Shown in pieces: positions 1 through 13,525 of a stretch of DNA of 64,000 nucleotides. The position numbers and the translations under genes are program-made. Source of the DNA: Wuchereria bancrofti (Eukaryota > Nematoda > Chromadorea > Rhabditida > Onchocercidae); assembly GCA_005281725.1 (NCBI GenBank), contig SSBO01000012.1, positions 23,290,692-23,354,691 of the forward strand, in the 5' to 3' direction. The notes under the pieces are model-generated. The model did not search any database and was not told where the DNA came from. It saw only the letters and a list, made by a program, of their open reading frames with translations. Numbering within the stretch: position 1 is the first letter of the stretch; each line of letters begins with the position of its first letter.

Positions 1-1852
1 TTTTTTTTTTTTTTGGATGCCACACACAATTACATTGACTTTTGATTTTCTTTCACAGTCCGAAAATCCTTCTTCTATCCTTTTCAACAATTTCTCTATC
101 AATCTATTGATTGATCGATTGATCTGATCAATCAAACGATTGATCATCTATCCAATCATATCTATTCATCAATCCAATACGCGAGGACGTTTGAAGTTCA
201 ATTCATTTCCTTCGAAACACATTCACAAATTAATCATTTGAAATAAAAGAATTATAATCGTTTTTAAATTAAACGACAAGGACAACTGTAATGTTTCTAA
301 TGTTTTAATGAACTTCGATAATTGAAATAATATATAAAAATTAATTAATAATATGTAAAAAAAAAAAGAGACAATAAATTTTTAATAAAAATAAATCATT
401 TTGTTATGTAAAAAAAAAAATTAAAAATTTCACTGCAATAATATTTATGGATTTACTAATTTGAATTTAGTGAATAATTAATTGTTATAAATGTTTAATA
501 CTTATTTTAAGCACAAAGAATTTGCTGTTTTTTACTCGTTTAATTTTTTTTTTTTTTATTTACTTTTTGTTACATAAAATATTCGAATTTGAAGTGTTAA
601 AATCTCTTTTTGAAATTTTTATTTCATTCAAAAAATTTTTATTCCATTCAAAAAAATTATTTTCTTTCAAATATATAACAATGTTAGAATCAAGTAGTTT
701 TTTTTTTTTTTTTTTCTAAAGAATAAACAAATGCTTTATGCTTATTTATTTGTTTATTTTTTTTTTTTTAATAAGAAAGAAAATACGATTGTTGTTTTTT
801 TTTTCAATACAAATTTATAAATAAATAATATTGAATAATTTCTTCATGAAAATATATTACTAAAAAGTTTCTTTTTATTTTAAAACATTTAATTAATGTA
901 ACAGTAATTATTTTCATCCATAAAAAAAAAGAGAGACAATAATCCTTTTATTTTTTCATCCCTATTAAATTATAAATATAGAATTAATATTAAATTTTAA
1001 TTATTTCAAACAAAAAAAAAAAAAGAAAGAAATAAGAAATTCTTCATTAGAATACATCCCTGAAAGATTTAAAATCTTTCATTTCTATTCAAATTGTGCA
1101 TTAAATTTCCGATTTAAAAAAACTTGTAAAAATGATTTTAAAGAATGAATCGGATACTGTCTGTGTCCGTTAATTTGACAATAACCTTCAAACTGTAAAC
1201 CGTAAACTTGCGATTTTTACTCAAATTTGACCAACTCATTTTGAAAGAAAAAAAAAAAAGTCATTTTGATAAAGACGAAGAAAAAGAAATGTATGTATTT
1301 TATATGGATGAAAAGAAAGGAAAGAGAGAAAGAGAAAAGGAATGAATCATTTAAAAAAAAAAAAAGATTTAATTATTTCATTTTCTTTTCAGATAAAAAA
1401 ATTCCTTTAAAATGATAAAATTTGAGAGTAAAAATTAATATCAATAAATATAATTGATAAATTAATTTATTCAAAAAAAAAAAAAAACGATATATATAAA
1501 TCTTCATTTTAATTTATTTTTTCATACATTTTGAAAAAATAAAAAATTAAATTAAATTACTTTATAAATGATGAAAAAAAAAGAAGAAAGAAAGAAGAGA
1601 ATAAAGAATTTCCGGAAAAGTCTTAATTTCTTTAGTTTTTAAAAAAAAAAAAAAAGAAAAATAAAATAATAATCTTTTTTTTTTTAATTTTCATTTTTAC
1701 TTTTCTTCTTTTTTTTCAATTTTCTTGCTGCACTGAACATTGTACTTTTTTTTTTTTTTTTAAAATTTAATTTAACTAGCCATCAAGAAAGAAAAAAACC
1801 GGTTTCAATAACGATTAATGGAAACAACAGTAGCCCGTAATAGTAGTAGTAA

Positions 1853-1895
1853 TAGTAGTAGTAGTAGTAATAGTACTACTACTACTACTACTATA
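1853..1895. repeat. TAG/CTA trinucleotide inverted repeat
   Basis: A run of TAG triplets is followed directly by a run of ACT triplets. Around the centre AGTACT (about 1872-1877) the two sides pair for about 20 bases with one A-C mismatch, so either strand could fold into a long hairpin. A TCATCA run follows at 2044-2070. Confidence 0.75.
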
Positions 1896-2360
1896 GCTGT
1901 TACCGGTTGTTGTAGCGCTGATAATGATGATAACAGCAATGATCATTATCAGCGGAAAACAAAATTGAAAGAATCAAAAAAATCTTGTCCTTGAGCAATG
2001 CACATTTAATCTAAATCTAACAATGAAATATCAATATAGCATTGTCATCATCATCATCATCATCATTATTATCATCAACAAAAATTTATCATTATCAGCA
2101 ATTAATACATTTCATCAAATATAGCCAACATTCTTTCAATTACCTGAATATACCTTTAAAAAAAAAAAAAATTTGCAAAAAAAAAAATTTTTTTTTTTTT
2201 TTAATACATTTAATTTCTTTTTTGTCCTTCAACTCATTACAACATCGCTTCTCGTTTTTTTTTTTTCATTGTCCTTTTTACATTCTTTTCTTTTTTTTTT
2301 TTGTTTTTGTCCGAACAAAAAAAATTGCATAAAAAAAGTGTAATAAAAAAAAAAGACGAA

Positions 2361-2622
2361 ATGTTAAATTTTTTAACAATAAATGAATTTTTATAAAATA
2401 AGATTGATAATTATAAATTATTAATTATAAAAAATGCATATAAAAGAAAAAAAAATTGATCGCTGATCTTTCTGATTCTTTTTTCTTTTTTATGTTAAAT
2501 TTTTTAACAATAAATGAATTTTTATAAAATAAGATTGATAATTATAAATTATTAATTATAAAAAATGCATATAAAAGAAAAAAAAATTGATCGCTGATCT
2601 TTCTGATTCTTTTTTCTTTTTT
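2361..2622. repeat. Two-copy 131 bp tandem duplication
   Basis: The block starting ATGTTAAATTTTTTAACA at 2361 recurs at 2492 and is essentially identical through the TTGATCGCTGATC stretch and its poly-T tail. Period is 131 bases and two copies are present. Near identity suggests a recent duplication. It is non-coding. Confidence 0.9.
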
Positions 2623-4193
2623 TTTTGAGTAATATTGAAATGAAAAAAAGAGAAATATAAAATTGAATTTTGTATATGATATTATCATTAATGATCGAAA
2701 CAATTAATGGATAAATGGATGAAAAAAAAGTAGGCCAATTTTGAAATATCATTAAAAAAACTTGAATGATTGATTATATTTTACGTAATGATAGATAATA
2801 TTTCAAGGTGATATAATTAATGTAAAATATTGATTTGATATTTTATTGTTTTTTTTTTTTTTGGTAATTATTTTTAGAAAATTTCTTTAACAATTGAACG
2901 TATATGAGATTATATTTTTCATTATGAACTATTTTTTTTGTTTTTTAATTTAAAATTATTAAATTTCAACTAAGAAATATAAATTACAGCTTTAACATAT
3001 TTAATTATTATTTCTTCAACTGAAAATTATTTCAAGCAAATTGTTTATGTCATTTAATTCTTTTTTTTTTTTTTTTTATTCAATTTATGAAACAAATAAA
3101 TTCGTTTTATAAATTGCTTCATTATATAGAATAATTTCATTCCTTATAATTTATTTTATCTGAAAGATTTTTTTTTTTAATTTTTGCATTTTGAATTCAC
3201 ACTCTGAGAAAAATTCACTTTCTAAACTTACAATGCATTTCTATTTGCTAAATTTTTCAATTCTTTTTTTATCAATAATTTTTAAATTTTTGTCAATTAA
3301 CTGTTTAAAATTTTATTTCAACTGTTTTTAAAAAAAATTCTCAACAATTATATCATTTTGAATATGAATAAATATTATCATTGTTGCCAATTTCCAGTTC
3401 ATTAATTTTGAATTTATTGATGTATAAATGATGAAAAATAAAAATTTTAATTTATAATCAATCATCCCCTAATTTTATTATTTGATAAATAGTTATATCT
3501 AATTAAGATGTTTCATTGTTTATTCCTCATTATTACAAATTTTTAATACATCTTTAGCGGGATGTTAGTATGAGATTTGTTGATGAAATTCCCGTTTAAA
3601 ATGATCGGCAAAAGTGTCACCCACATATGTCACTGTTACGACATTGCTATTAATTAGACATATTAAAAAAAAAAAAAAAAAAAAGAATGAATGCATCTGT
3701 TTCAATTATTTCATTTATAATAAATGTCTTTATTTTGTTTATTTAATAATTTATTTATTTATTTACCAATTACTCGTTTTTTCTTCTTTATTTTTAAATG
3801 TTGTTTGTCTCATTGAATGTTTATTAATTGTAGTTTATAAAAATAAACAAATAAACCACTGTTTCGGTTTCCTCTTTTTTCTTCTTTTTTATATATTCAA
3901 TAAATTTGTATGGAAAATATAAAATTAATGAATACATTTTTTATTTTGCTTACCATATATTTATACATTTTTATTCTCAAAAAATAAAATTTGTAAAAAA
4001 AAAAAAAAAAGAAATAATAACGGAATTTATTGCTGAGAAAAAAAGAGGTTTCCTTCCTTCCTTTTTTTTTTTACTGATTTAATCGAAATTATAAGCGAAT
4101 TTTATTTCAATTTGATCATTTCCAACTTAACTTAATGGTTTTTCCTTTGTATTTTGATTTTTGATTAGGTAAAATCATTTTAGGTAAAAATTA

Positions 4194-4233
4194 ATACTTT
4201 CAAATTTGTAATTTATCACAAATTTGAAAGTAT
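4194..4233. repeat. Perfect hairpin, 16 bp arms
   Basis: ATACTTTCAAATTTGT at 4194-4209 is followed by an 8-base loop and its exact reverse complement at 4218-4233. There is no gene nearby, and no terminal inverted repeats or flanking ORF that would make it a transposon end. Confidence 0.8.
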
Positions 4234-7200
4234 CAATTTTTTTTTTTCCTTTCCTCAATGGACTATTAATAAATTATTATAATTGATACCACAATTCAAG
4301 ATAATTTTATGTGTTTTAATGAATTGGGTAAGCAATTAATTTTGAAACATAAAAAAAAAATATTACAAAATTTTTCAAAAAAGTGAAAAAAAATATAATT
4401 GATAAAAAAAACACACACACACATATATATCAGTATTCGTTTTTTCTTTCTTTTCTTTTCCGTTTTAAAGAAAAAAAAAAATAAATAATTAGCAAAGAAA
4501 ATGGTGACAGTCATAATTTCAAAAAAAAAAAAAAATAATTTTAATGATTGCATTAGAAATGATGAAACCAGTAATGAAGTATTCATTCGACAAATTGCAA
4601 CAAGTTAAAAAAAAAAATGATTGAAATGTGCAAAAAACGGAATGTTATACGGAATTTACTGAATTTCAATTCAATTTAATTCGTAATGTTTCATTCTGAT
4701 AACAGTTAAATTCCGCATTTAAATTTATTTCAGTATTACTTAAATGAATGAAAAAAAAAAAAAGTGGATGTAGTTTTTTTTTCTCTCATTTTTTTTTTGT
4801 TCTTTTGTTTTTTTAATTTAACATTACTATGATGAAATGAATTTTTATTTAAAAGTTTTTTTAACAAAAATTGTAAGATGCTAATTTAAATATTTAAAAT
4901 GAAATTGTAATGAAATTTTAGAAAAGAATTATTATATTTAAGATATAATAATTTCTTCTTCATTCATTTTCACCTATTTCCATTTATTCTAATTTAATAA
5001 ATGCTTTCATAAATTTCAATCAACTTTATGATTAAATTTCTTTTCACACTTTTTTTTTTAGTTAGCTTTGATAATGATTGTTTATCATCTGATTATTTGA
5101 TCATCTATTTCAAATATCAAAAGTTTTAATCGTATTACAATATTTTCATTTCATTCTATTAAAGATCAATTATTGATCTAATGTCGAATAATTTTCTCTT
5201 CTTTTTTTTTTTTCTTTCTTTTAATTATTCTAGAAAATTGTGGGAAAAGTTATAGTCATATTGAAATGATTTATATTTAATCGTTTTTTAATTTTCTTTT
5301 ATGATTTTTTTTATGATATTTTCAACGTACAATCATTTTTTAATAATTATCTATCCTTTTTGTTAATTACAATCAAATATCACCTAAATGTCAATTCATT
5401 GTTTGTTTGTTTTTTTCTTCAATTCTTTACTTATTTTATTCATTCTTAATTTTAAGCATTAATTTTATGCAAATTTAATTTTGTTTCTTTTTCGAAAAAA
5501 AAAAATTCTCATTTTAAGAAGTAAAAATTTCATAATAACCCATATTTAAATCATTGTTTTTAAGGTGTCAATATAACAGGCATGATTTTGACAACATTTC
5601 ATTTTTTTTTAAAAAAAAAAGAAAAATGACCTATATAAGATGAAAAATTAAAAAAAAAAAAAATAACTCATAAAAAAAAAGAGAGAAAAGAAAAATGACC
5701 CTATCAAACTAGAAAGAAACAAGAAAGGAAAAGTGACCCAACCAAAAATAAAAGAAAAAAATAATATTGGCAATCAGATCAATAAAATCGTTATTAGTAT
5801 TTCGACGAAAAAAAAAAAAAGATATAAATTTGATTCATCATTTTTTCTTTTCATTTTAATAACTTTTGTATTTTAATTAAATTTTCAATTGTTCATGCAA
5901 AAAAAAAAAAGTTCAAAATTTGGATGTGAAGCAAATTGAAAAAATTAATTTCAAGCAAAATTTTATTTTTATTTTTCATTTTTCATTTTATTTTTCAAGA
6001 AAAAATTAATTTCAAAAATTAGTGTTATTTATTGAGTAATACTAACATAAAAATAGAAATGATGAAATATGAAAAATTGATATTTCTTTTAACTTTTCAT
6101 ATTTTTTTTTTTCAACTATTTATTGCTTATTTCATTCTACAACATTTTGAAAGTCATTTAATTATAACATTTTGAAATTGGTATACTGAATGTAATTAAG
6201 CAATAATTAATTAAAATAAGTAATAAAATTAAACGAAGTATTTTCAGCTTCTTTGATGCCAATTTATTCATATTTACATTTTATACATTTTAAAATTGCG
6301 CTTAATGTAATACCAATTTATTCATATTTACATTTTAAAATTACTATTTTATGTTTAATGTAATCAGGTGATATTCTTTTATTAGATTAAGTAAAATTAT
6401 ATATTCATACAATTGTTTTATTTCTCTTTTTGAAATTATATATTCATATATTTAATTATGATTTTTGTTGTATTTGCATTTTGCATATAACAAAATAAAG
6501 CAAAAATAAAGTTTAGATATTTTTTTGAAGAAAAAAATAAAAAAAGTTACTATTATCAATGAATTCAAATAATGAAATACAACCAATAAATATAACATTT
6601 TTTTTTTTTCGGCAAATAATTGCTTGTTTCCTTCGAATTACAGCCAAAAAAAGTAGGAAGAGGATTAATTTGTTAGCATTCTTTCAAAAGCTTTCTACCG
6701 GTTTTATTTTTTTTTTATATTTTTTTTTTAAATTTTTTTTTAAACACATTTTCATCGGTTTTATCTTGTTTTTTCTTTTCTTTTTTTTTTTTTTTCATTT
6801 TAAACAATTCATTAAATCTTTTTCTTTTTTGTTATCTCTCTCTTATGTACAAATACAAATTTATATGAATGTGTTTACAAAAAAAAATAATTTTATAAAG
6901 CAAAAAATTTTTTAATAATAATTTCATTAAAAATTTCAAAGACAAAGAGAAGATGGAAAAAAATGCGAAATAACAAAAATAGAGAAGAAAGAATGGAAAA
7001 AAAAAGAAATAAAGAAAAGAATATAATTTTTTTTTAACTGTTAAAGCAAAGCATTTATTAATTGAGATGAAAATTTTATAATCTATAATTTGAATGAAAA
7101 TTAATTTTTACAATATGAAACGTATGAAAAAAAAAAGAAAAAAAGAATGGTACTTGAATATTTGAATTGCCTCAGGCATTATAATATGCTCATTGAGCAT

Positions 7201-10200
7201 CAATTTTTTTTTAAATTTCTTTCTTTATTTTTTTCAGCAACAAAAATATGGTATGGTAATTATACGAAGATATTAAAATTCAATTAAAAATTTTCTTTTC
7301 TTTTTTTTTTTTTTGTTAAAAAGAATAGAAGTTTTTCTAATTCTTTCTTTTAAATTGTTCAAAAGAGAAAGAAAAAATATTTGCATATATTATTTGAAAT
7401 AAATTATATTTGTAAAAAATTTTAATGAACAAAAATGGAAAAAGTTTTTTTTTTTTCCTTTCATATAATAAATTAATAAAATTTTTAAATTGATAATATA
7501 TTATTCTATTAAGATTGTAATAGTAAATTGAATAAATTAAATTAGTTAAGCAAACATTTTGGTTTTTTTTTTGTTTTTGTTTAATGATTAATGATAGTTA
7601 TGAAGTATAATTTTAAGCTTTATTTTATCAAATATTAAGAATGAAAAAAAATTTTTTTTTTTTTTGTAGATCAATGAAATTTGATAAAAAGGAAACTGTA
7701 ATCGAATTTTTGCTGTGACTGATAAATGATAAATTTACAAATACAGCGGGATAGTTTTGCTATTTGACGGACGTATTACTGGAACGACAATTTTCACATG
7801 TCATTTTAATCAATGTTTATTAAAATTGGAACTCTTTTTTTTTTTTTTTCTAATCATATTTCTTTTTTGTGTTAGTTTTAATTTGTTTAATGAATGAAAA
7901 AAATTAAATGCATGAAAAATTTGCATAATTTTAATTTAGCTTAATTTGCAAAAAAAAAAAAAAAAAAAGAAAGTGCAAAATTAGATTGTAATGAAATTAT
8001 AATCAATTATTACTTGCTCATCCTCTATAATCATATTTTGTTTGAATAAATATCAAAGATTAAGATGAATTAATCATTTAGCTGATAGACAGCTTGGTTA
8101 TTTGAGTGATAGATTGATAAGTTTGATAAAATAGATAAATAAGTGATAAACGTGACGAATAATTCTTAATTGTATGATTATCTCAGTGCAACATTAAATC
8201 TAGTTTTGCTAAATTATGTGAAATGAGAATAATATATAGCTATGACATGAAATATATAAATAAATTAAAAGAAATGATAAATTGTGCTTGTTAAAGAAAA
8301 TTAAATTTTGAGGCAAACAACTTATCAAGAAATATGGAGAAATTATTGCATTGATAATATTATAAATGAAATAATTTTATTGTCAAATTATTTAAAGGAA
8401 TTTTTTTTTTTTTTTTTTCATAAAAAAAGGGGAAAAAAGGGAGAAAGAGAGAGGGAGAGAGACAAAGATGGTAACAGAATGTTCAATGTAAAAATTCTGT
8501 CATTATCAATTATTTCAAATTAGAATTTTATTACAAAAGAATGATTAGTTTAACGGAAATAAGAATAAATTGTTGAAAGTGGAATTAGTGTATTGATAAT
8601 AACAAATAGTGAAAAGGTTAAAGGTTAAGGTTTCCAATTCATTGACGGAAATTATTTCTTGTCATTGATATCATCCATATGAACTGACATTTTTGCTATC
8701 ATTTTTATCTTTTCTTCCATTTTAGATTGTTTCATCTGTCAATTTTACTCTGTCACACTTTATCATTCACTATCAACCATTGTCGTTCATTTGAAATAAA
8801 ATAAAAAACAAAAAAAAAAAAACAAAATTTTTTAAAAATGTAATATCAATAGTAGCTACAAAACAAAAAAAACAAATATGTCTAATTATTTTTTATTTTA
8901 TTCATTAATTGAAAATTAGAATTTTAGAATCAATAAAAAAAAATCTAATTATAACAGTAAACTTAGTAATATGCATTTTTTATATTAATAATTAATATGC
9001 ATGAAAATAGTTGAAATTTCTAGTCTGATGAATTTGAAATTAGAAAAAAAAAAAGGAAAGAAAGAAAAAGAAAAAACATAATTGACATGAAAATTAATAC
9101 AGTAAAAAGTTCATTTTTTTTTTCTTGCATAAATTTCCATTTATTTAAAGTAAACTTTTTTTTTTTTTTTGCTCAAATATCTTTTATAATATAATTCATA
9201 AATTGTTAATTTATATGAAATTATTTCTCAAAAAAACTTGTTAATGCTATTTTTGTTTGGATCAATTATCCAATTTCTGATGTTTCATTATGATGAGGCC
9301 AATTTGATATATTTTTAGGACGACACTTACCTTACAATCAATCTTATCTATATTATTTTAATTTCTATTCTTTACTTTTTTCCTTTTTCAACAACTTATT
9401 GTTGAATATGCTTTGAGAAAATTCATATTCGAAATTTGAATGTTTTGAATTCATTAATTGTTTCTTTTTTAAGTTGCTGCAATCGTGTGTAATCCGAATT
9501 ACAGACAATTCTATTAATGAAAAGATAATTATTTGCTATTGTAAGAATTTGAATATCATTTTATCTTCAAATCAATAAATGTCTTTTCATTCATATTATT
9601 CAAAAAAAATACGAATTAAATTTGTGGTTAATTAAAATAAATTATAATATTAATTTATAATTTTTCATTACACCATTTATTTTGCATTAAGTACTTTTTG
9701 ATAATTTCTTAAACGATTTTAATTTATTTCCATTGCAATTTTTGCTAATATTTTTTATATCACGTAATAATGATCAATTTAATAATAATAAAAAAAAGAA
9801 AAAACAATCATTTTAATGTTCGAAATTTATTGGCAATAGTAAAATTAACATTAATAATAATTATTATGTTATTTCATCATTATCACAATCATTGTTATAT
9901 CATTATCATCATTATACTAAAATGAAATAATAAAATATTCGACTTCCATATATATCAATTTGTCTTATTTATTTACTCATCTGTATTTTTTTTTTTTTTT
10001 TTTTGTTAAGACCAATTTTGTGACTTAAAAGTTTCATGCATAATTTTTTTGTTCTTTTGTGGATTCAAAAAAAAATAAAATAAATCTTGTAGAAATGTTT
10101 TATTTGCGCACTATCAAAAAAAAAAAAGCGGAAACAATACTGTAAAGTGCGTCGGGAGCACTTTGTAAAATCAGAATTGTCAATAATTTAAGCCTTTTCC

Positions 10201-11767
10201 AATTCATTTAACATTTGTAAATTTTAAAATTTAATTTAGAGAAAAACTAATGCATTAAACTATTTAACACTTTACTTTAATAATTTCGCTCATACGTGTA
10301 ACTGTCATATTCTTTTAGAAATGTTGAATTTTCTGCAATATGATGATGTTACATTTTCTTAAAATGAAATAAATGATCAAATAGTTGTTTGCCAAATATA
10401 AAATTTATTTAATTTTAAAAAATTTTAATATACTTTTAATTAATTTTACTGCACTTTAGCACTAATGAAACATTCAAAATTTAAAGGTTAACATTGTTGA
10501 AAATTACAAATTGAATTTAATTTTCCATATATGTTTATATTTTACCTTGATAAATATAGCTTTAGTATTTTATTTTTGATTTTCTTTTCGTTTTTGTTTT
10601 CTTTTTTTGCAATTTTCTCCTTTCCAAAATAAATGAAATAATGACATTCGTTGTTTATTTTTTCCTTTCTTTTTTTTCTTATTTTTATAAAATAAATTAA
10701 AGAAGCATTCAATGCACAGAATTTGCTATTTGTGATGTACAACAAAAAGATATATTTTATTTACTTCTAATTTGTATTTTTTTTTCTCCTTGATGAATAT
10801 TTTCTTTCTGACTTTTTTGTTATCGCTTTTATTTTCCTTTTGAAATTTCCTTATTTTCAAAATAAACATCAAATTTATTCAAACTGATGAACACTTTATA
10901 TTCATATCCCTTCAATAGTTTGTGTATTTCACTTTTCGTTTGCTTTTTGAATGAAAATTTTCTCCTTTTTGAAAATAAACAAAATGTGATTTTATTATTT
11001 TGTTTTTATTTTTAAAATCAGCCGGAAAAGTTTTTGATCTTCAAATTGATAACAATACCCTATAGTATTTTTCCCTTTGTTCTTTTTTTTTTCTTTTGCT
11101 TTTCTCTTACAAATTTCTTCATTTGCTGATTTTTGTGGAATTCCTTTTCAAATTAAAGAAAAAAAAGCGGTTTTATCAAAATTATCAAAGAGAATTCTTC
11201 GAATAATATAGTAATGGTAAAAATTTTATCATCATATTCAATTCCATAAAAAAAAGAAAAAAAAATTAGCAAATTAAAAAAAAAAAAGAAAGCCATTAAA
11301 ATAAAGTATAACAAAATAATCACTAAATCAAAAAAAAAAAAAATTTCTTCAGCGTTTTCTCCTTTTTCTTATCCATTAATTATTTTTTTTTTTTTTTTAA
11401 ATTTAGAACATCTTTATATTATTACACTGAAATAAATACTCTATGAAGAAGAAATTGTGTAATAGTTCGAGAATACAAAAATTATAACGAGCAAAATATT
11501 TGGAAGTAAAAGTCTGTTTTTTCACTTTTTTTTTTTCTTTAAACATTTTTGTTCCTTTCCATTTTCTTAATTACAAAAATAAAATTTAAAAAGAAAAAAA
11601 AATGTCATTATGATTGTCAATATTATTTTCATCAACCAATTTATCTTTTTTTTTTTTTTTTTTCCATTTAATGCAAAATTTGATGAGATAAAAAGTAGTG
11701 AAAAGATGATGATAGTAAGTAAAAATTATTGAAATGGGAGAGGATTTGAAAATAAATAATAGTAATA

Positions 11768-11851
11768 ATGATAGCTAATAATTTATTATTATTATTATTA
11801 GTAGTAGGAGGAGGAGGAGAAGGAGAAGGAGGAAAAAGAGGAGGAGGAAGC
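11768..11851. repeat. Purine-rich GGA/GAA/TTA tract
   Basis: An ATT run passes into AGT triplets and then GGA/GAA triplets, making a strand-asymmetric purine tract. Simple-sequence DNA. Confidence 0.7.
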
Positions 11852-13224
11852 TAGTTAACTTCATTTTTGTTTTTGCGCCATAAACAGTTAGAATGATTGA
11901 ACCTGTTGAAAATTAACAAAGATTGAAAAACAAGAAAGAAGAACAGAGAAGGGAAGGAGGGATGTTTGATAGATAAATCTGGTATTACCAATTTCTACTG
12001 GCGCATATGTACACCCTCCCACATTCCGCCTTTTTCTTCTTCTTCTTCATCATCATCTTCAATACCCGCCATAACGTTAATATACATATATAAAAGGTTG
12101 GACGAAAACGAGAAAAATGATATGATGATGCGGATGATTCTTTTCTGCTTCCTGTTTTAATATATTTTAACAATAATGCTAAATTTTTTTTTTTTTTTTG
12201 CTCTAAATAATTTAATAGTTTAAATTTTTGTTTTGCTTTTCAAAAGATTGCAATTATTTGAAAAATTGAATCAAAAAAAAAAAAAAAGAAAATGCATAAA
12301 GTGATTTATTTTATCTGATTTACATTTCAGCTAATCCCTAATCATTTTCATCATTTCTTACAATAATTTAACGGTATGAATAAAATTTTTAATTTATTTA
12401 TTTTTCATTTCTTTTTTTTTTTTTCTTTTTTGGTTTTCATTTTGATTAATGATTATTTCAGATCTTAATAGAAAATGAAAATGATGATTTATTCAGCTTA
12501 GAATTAATAGTACTTTCGATGTTTTTCGTTTTCTCATTTGATTTCTCTTGCTGAGGGAAACGAAAAAAGAGGAATTTGAAGATAAATTCCCCAATTTTTT
12601 TGCTATGTTTTTATTTACAAATTTTTATCATTGTTAAATTAATTTGGAATACATTTTTCAATTCTAAATTGGAATTTAAACAATTAATTTGATTTTAATT
12701 TTCTTTTGCAATTCCATATAAACTATATAGTTACTTTAAATCATATGGCTTTTATGTCACAATTTTCATAGTCTATTGCATATTAATACTTGTATACTTA
12801 CTTCTATTATCGTGAAACAGAGATGAAAAACAAAAATAACTAAATATTAAAATTACGATGAAACTTTTATAAGATAAATTTGAAAATTCTAAATTTCTCA
12901 TTTTTCAATTTCATCACTAATATTTTATATGCATCAAAAAAGAAAAAAAAACGCAAAACCTTAATTATTTTAGAAAACAGAAATACTTATCATAATATAT
13001 CAATTATCACTTGATAATGCTAACTTTCCATCAATATACATATTTTATTTTTACTTTCTTATCTTTTTCTACTTTTTTCTTTTTTTTTTTACTATCTTTT
13101 TTTTTTCTTCATCGAAGTTACTATCTTTTTCTTCATCGAAACGAGCATTTCGAATTTTAACATAAATTTATAATAGGAATTAATTTTTAGTAAACATGAT
13201 CTTATGCAATATTGCCGCCTATTT

Positions 13225-13291
13225 TATTGTGATTATTATTATTGTTGTTGTTTATTATTATTATTGTTGTTGTTTCTCTCTCTCTCTCTCT
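13225..13291. repeat. Compound ATT / GTT / CT microsatellite
   Basis: ATT and GTT triplets appear twice in the same order and end in a CT dinucleotide run and poly-T, about 230 bases before the rol-6 start. Low-complexity DNA. Confidence 0.75.
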
Positions 13292-13500
13292 TTTTTTTTG
13301 ATAAAAATACGCTTTTATCTGTAATGTTTATGTTAAAAAGTGTTACATAAACGAGACGTATAAAAGAAATATTGTATATATTTTTTCATTTCCTTCTTTT
13401 CTTTTGAAAAAAAGAAAAATTAATTTTATTGTAATATAAGAAAGAGAGAAGTGGAAAAATGAAATTTAAAAAAAAAATTTTTTCGTTTTTTACTTTATTT

Positions 13501-13523
13501 TTTTTTTTTTTTATTTTTTACAG
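13501..13523 (+). promoter_or_regulatory. Splice acceptor at the rol-6 start, probably for spliced leader
   Basis: A long T run ending TTTTTTACAG sits two bases before the collagen ATG (13526). No upstream coding exon could be found, and the collagen reads as complete from this ATG. In nematodes a polypyrimidine-CAG this close to the start codon usually receives a trans-spliced leader. A cis acceptor from a non-coding first exon is the alternative. Confidence 0.6.
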
Positions 13524-13525
13524 TG

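Larger units (their letters stand above)
1..13509. other. AT-rich intergenic region upstream of rol-6
   Basis: No gene could be supported here on either strand. The stretch consists of A/T homopolymers of 10-20 bases, short TTA/ATT and TCA trinucleotide runs, a two-copy 131 bp tandem repeat (2361-2622), a TAG/CTA hairpin (about 1853-1895), a 16 bp-arm hairpin (4194-4233), and purine-rich and CT-rich tracts near 11800 and 13275. The open frames present (for example 6559-6915 and 8308-8523) are carried by poly-T and poly-A runs and give Phe/Lys-rich translations without family resemblance. The last few hundred bases presumably include the rol-6 promoter, but I cannot point to a defined element. 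Confidence 0.7.

Noticed and set aside
6559..6915. 118-codon open frame, Phe/Ile-rich
   Set aside because: Openness comes from poly-T runs; no initiation context, domain or splice evidence.
10148..10171. Small hairpin AAAGTGC...GCACTTT
   Set aside because: Only a 7 bp stem, well within chance for a window of this size.
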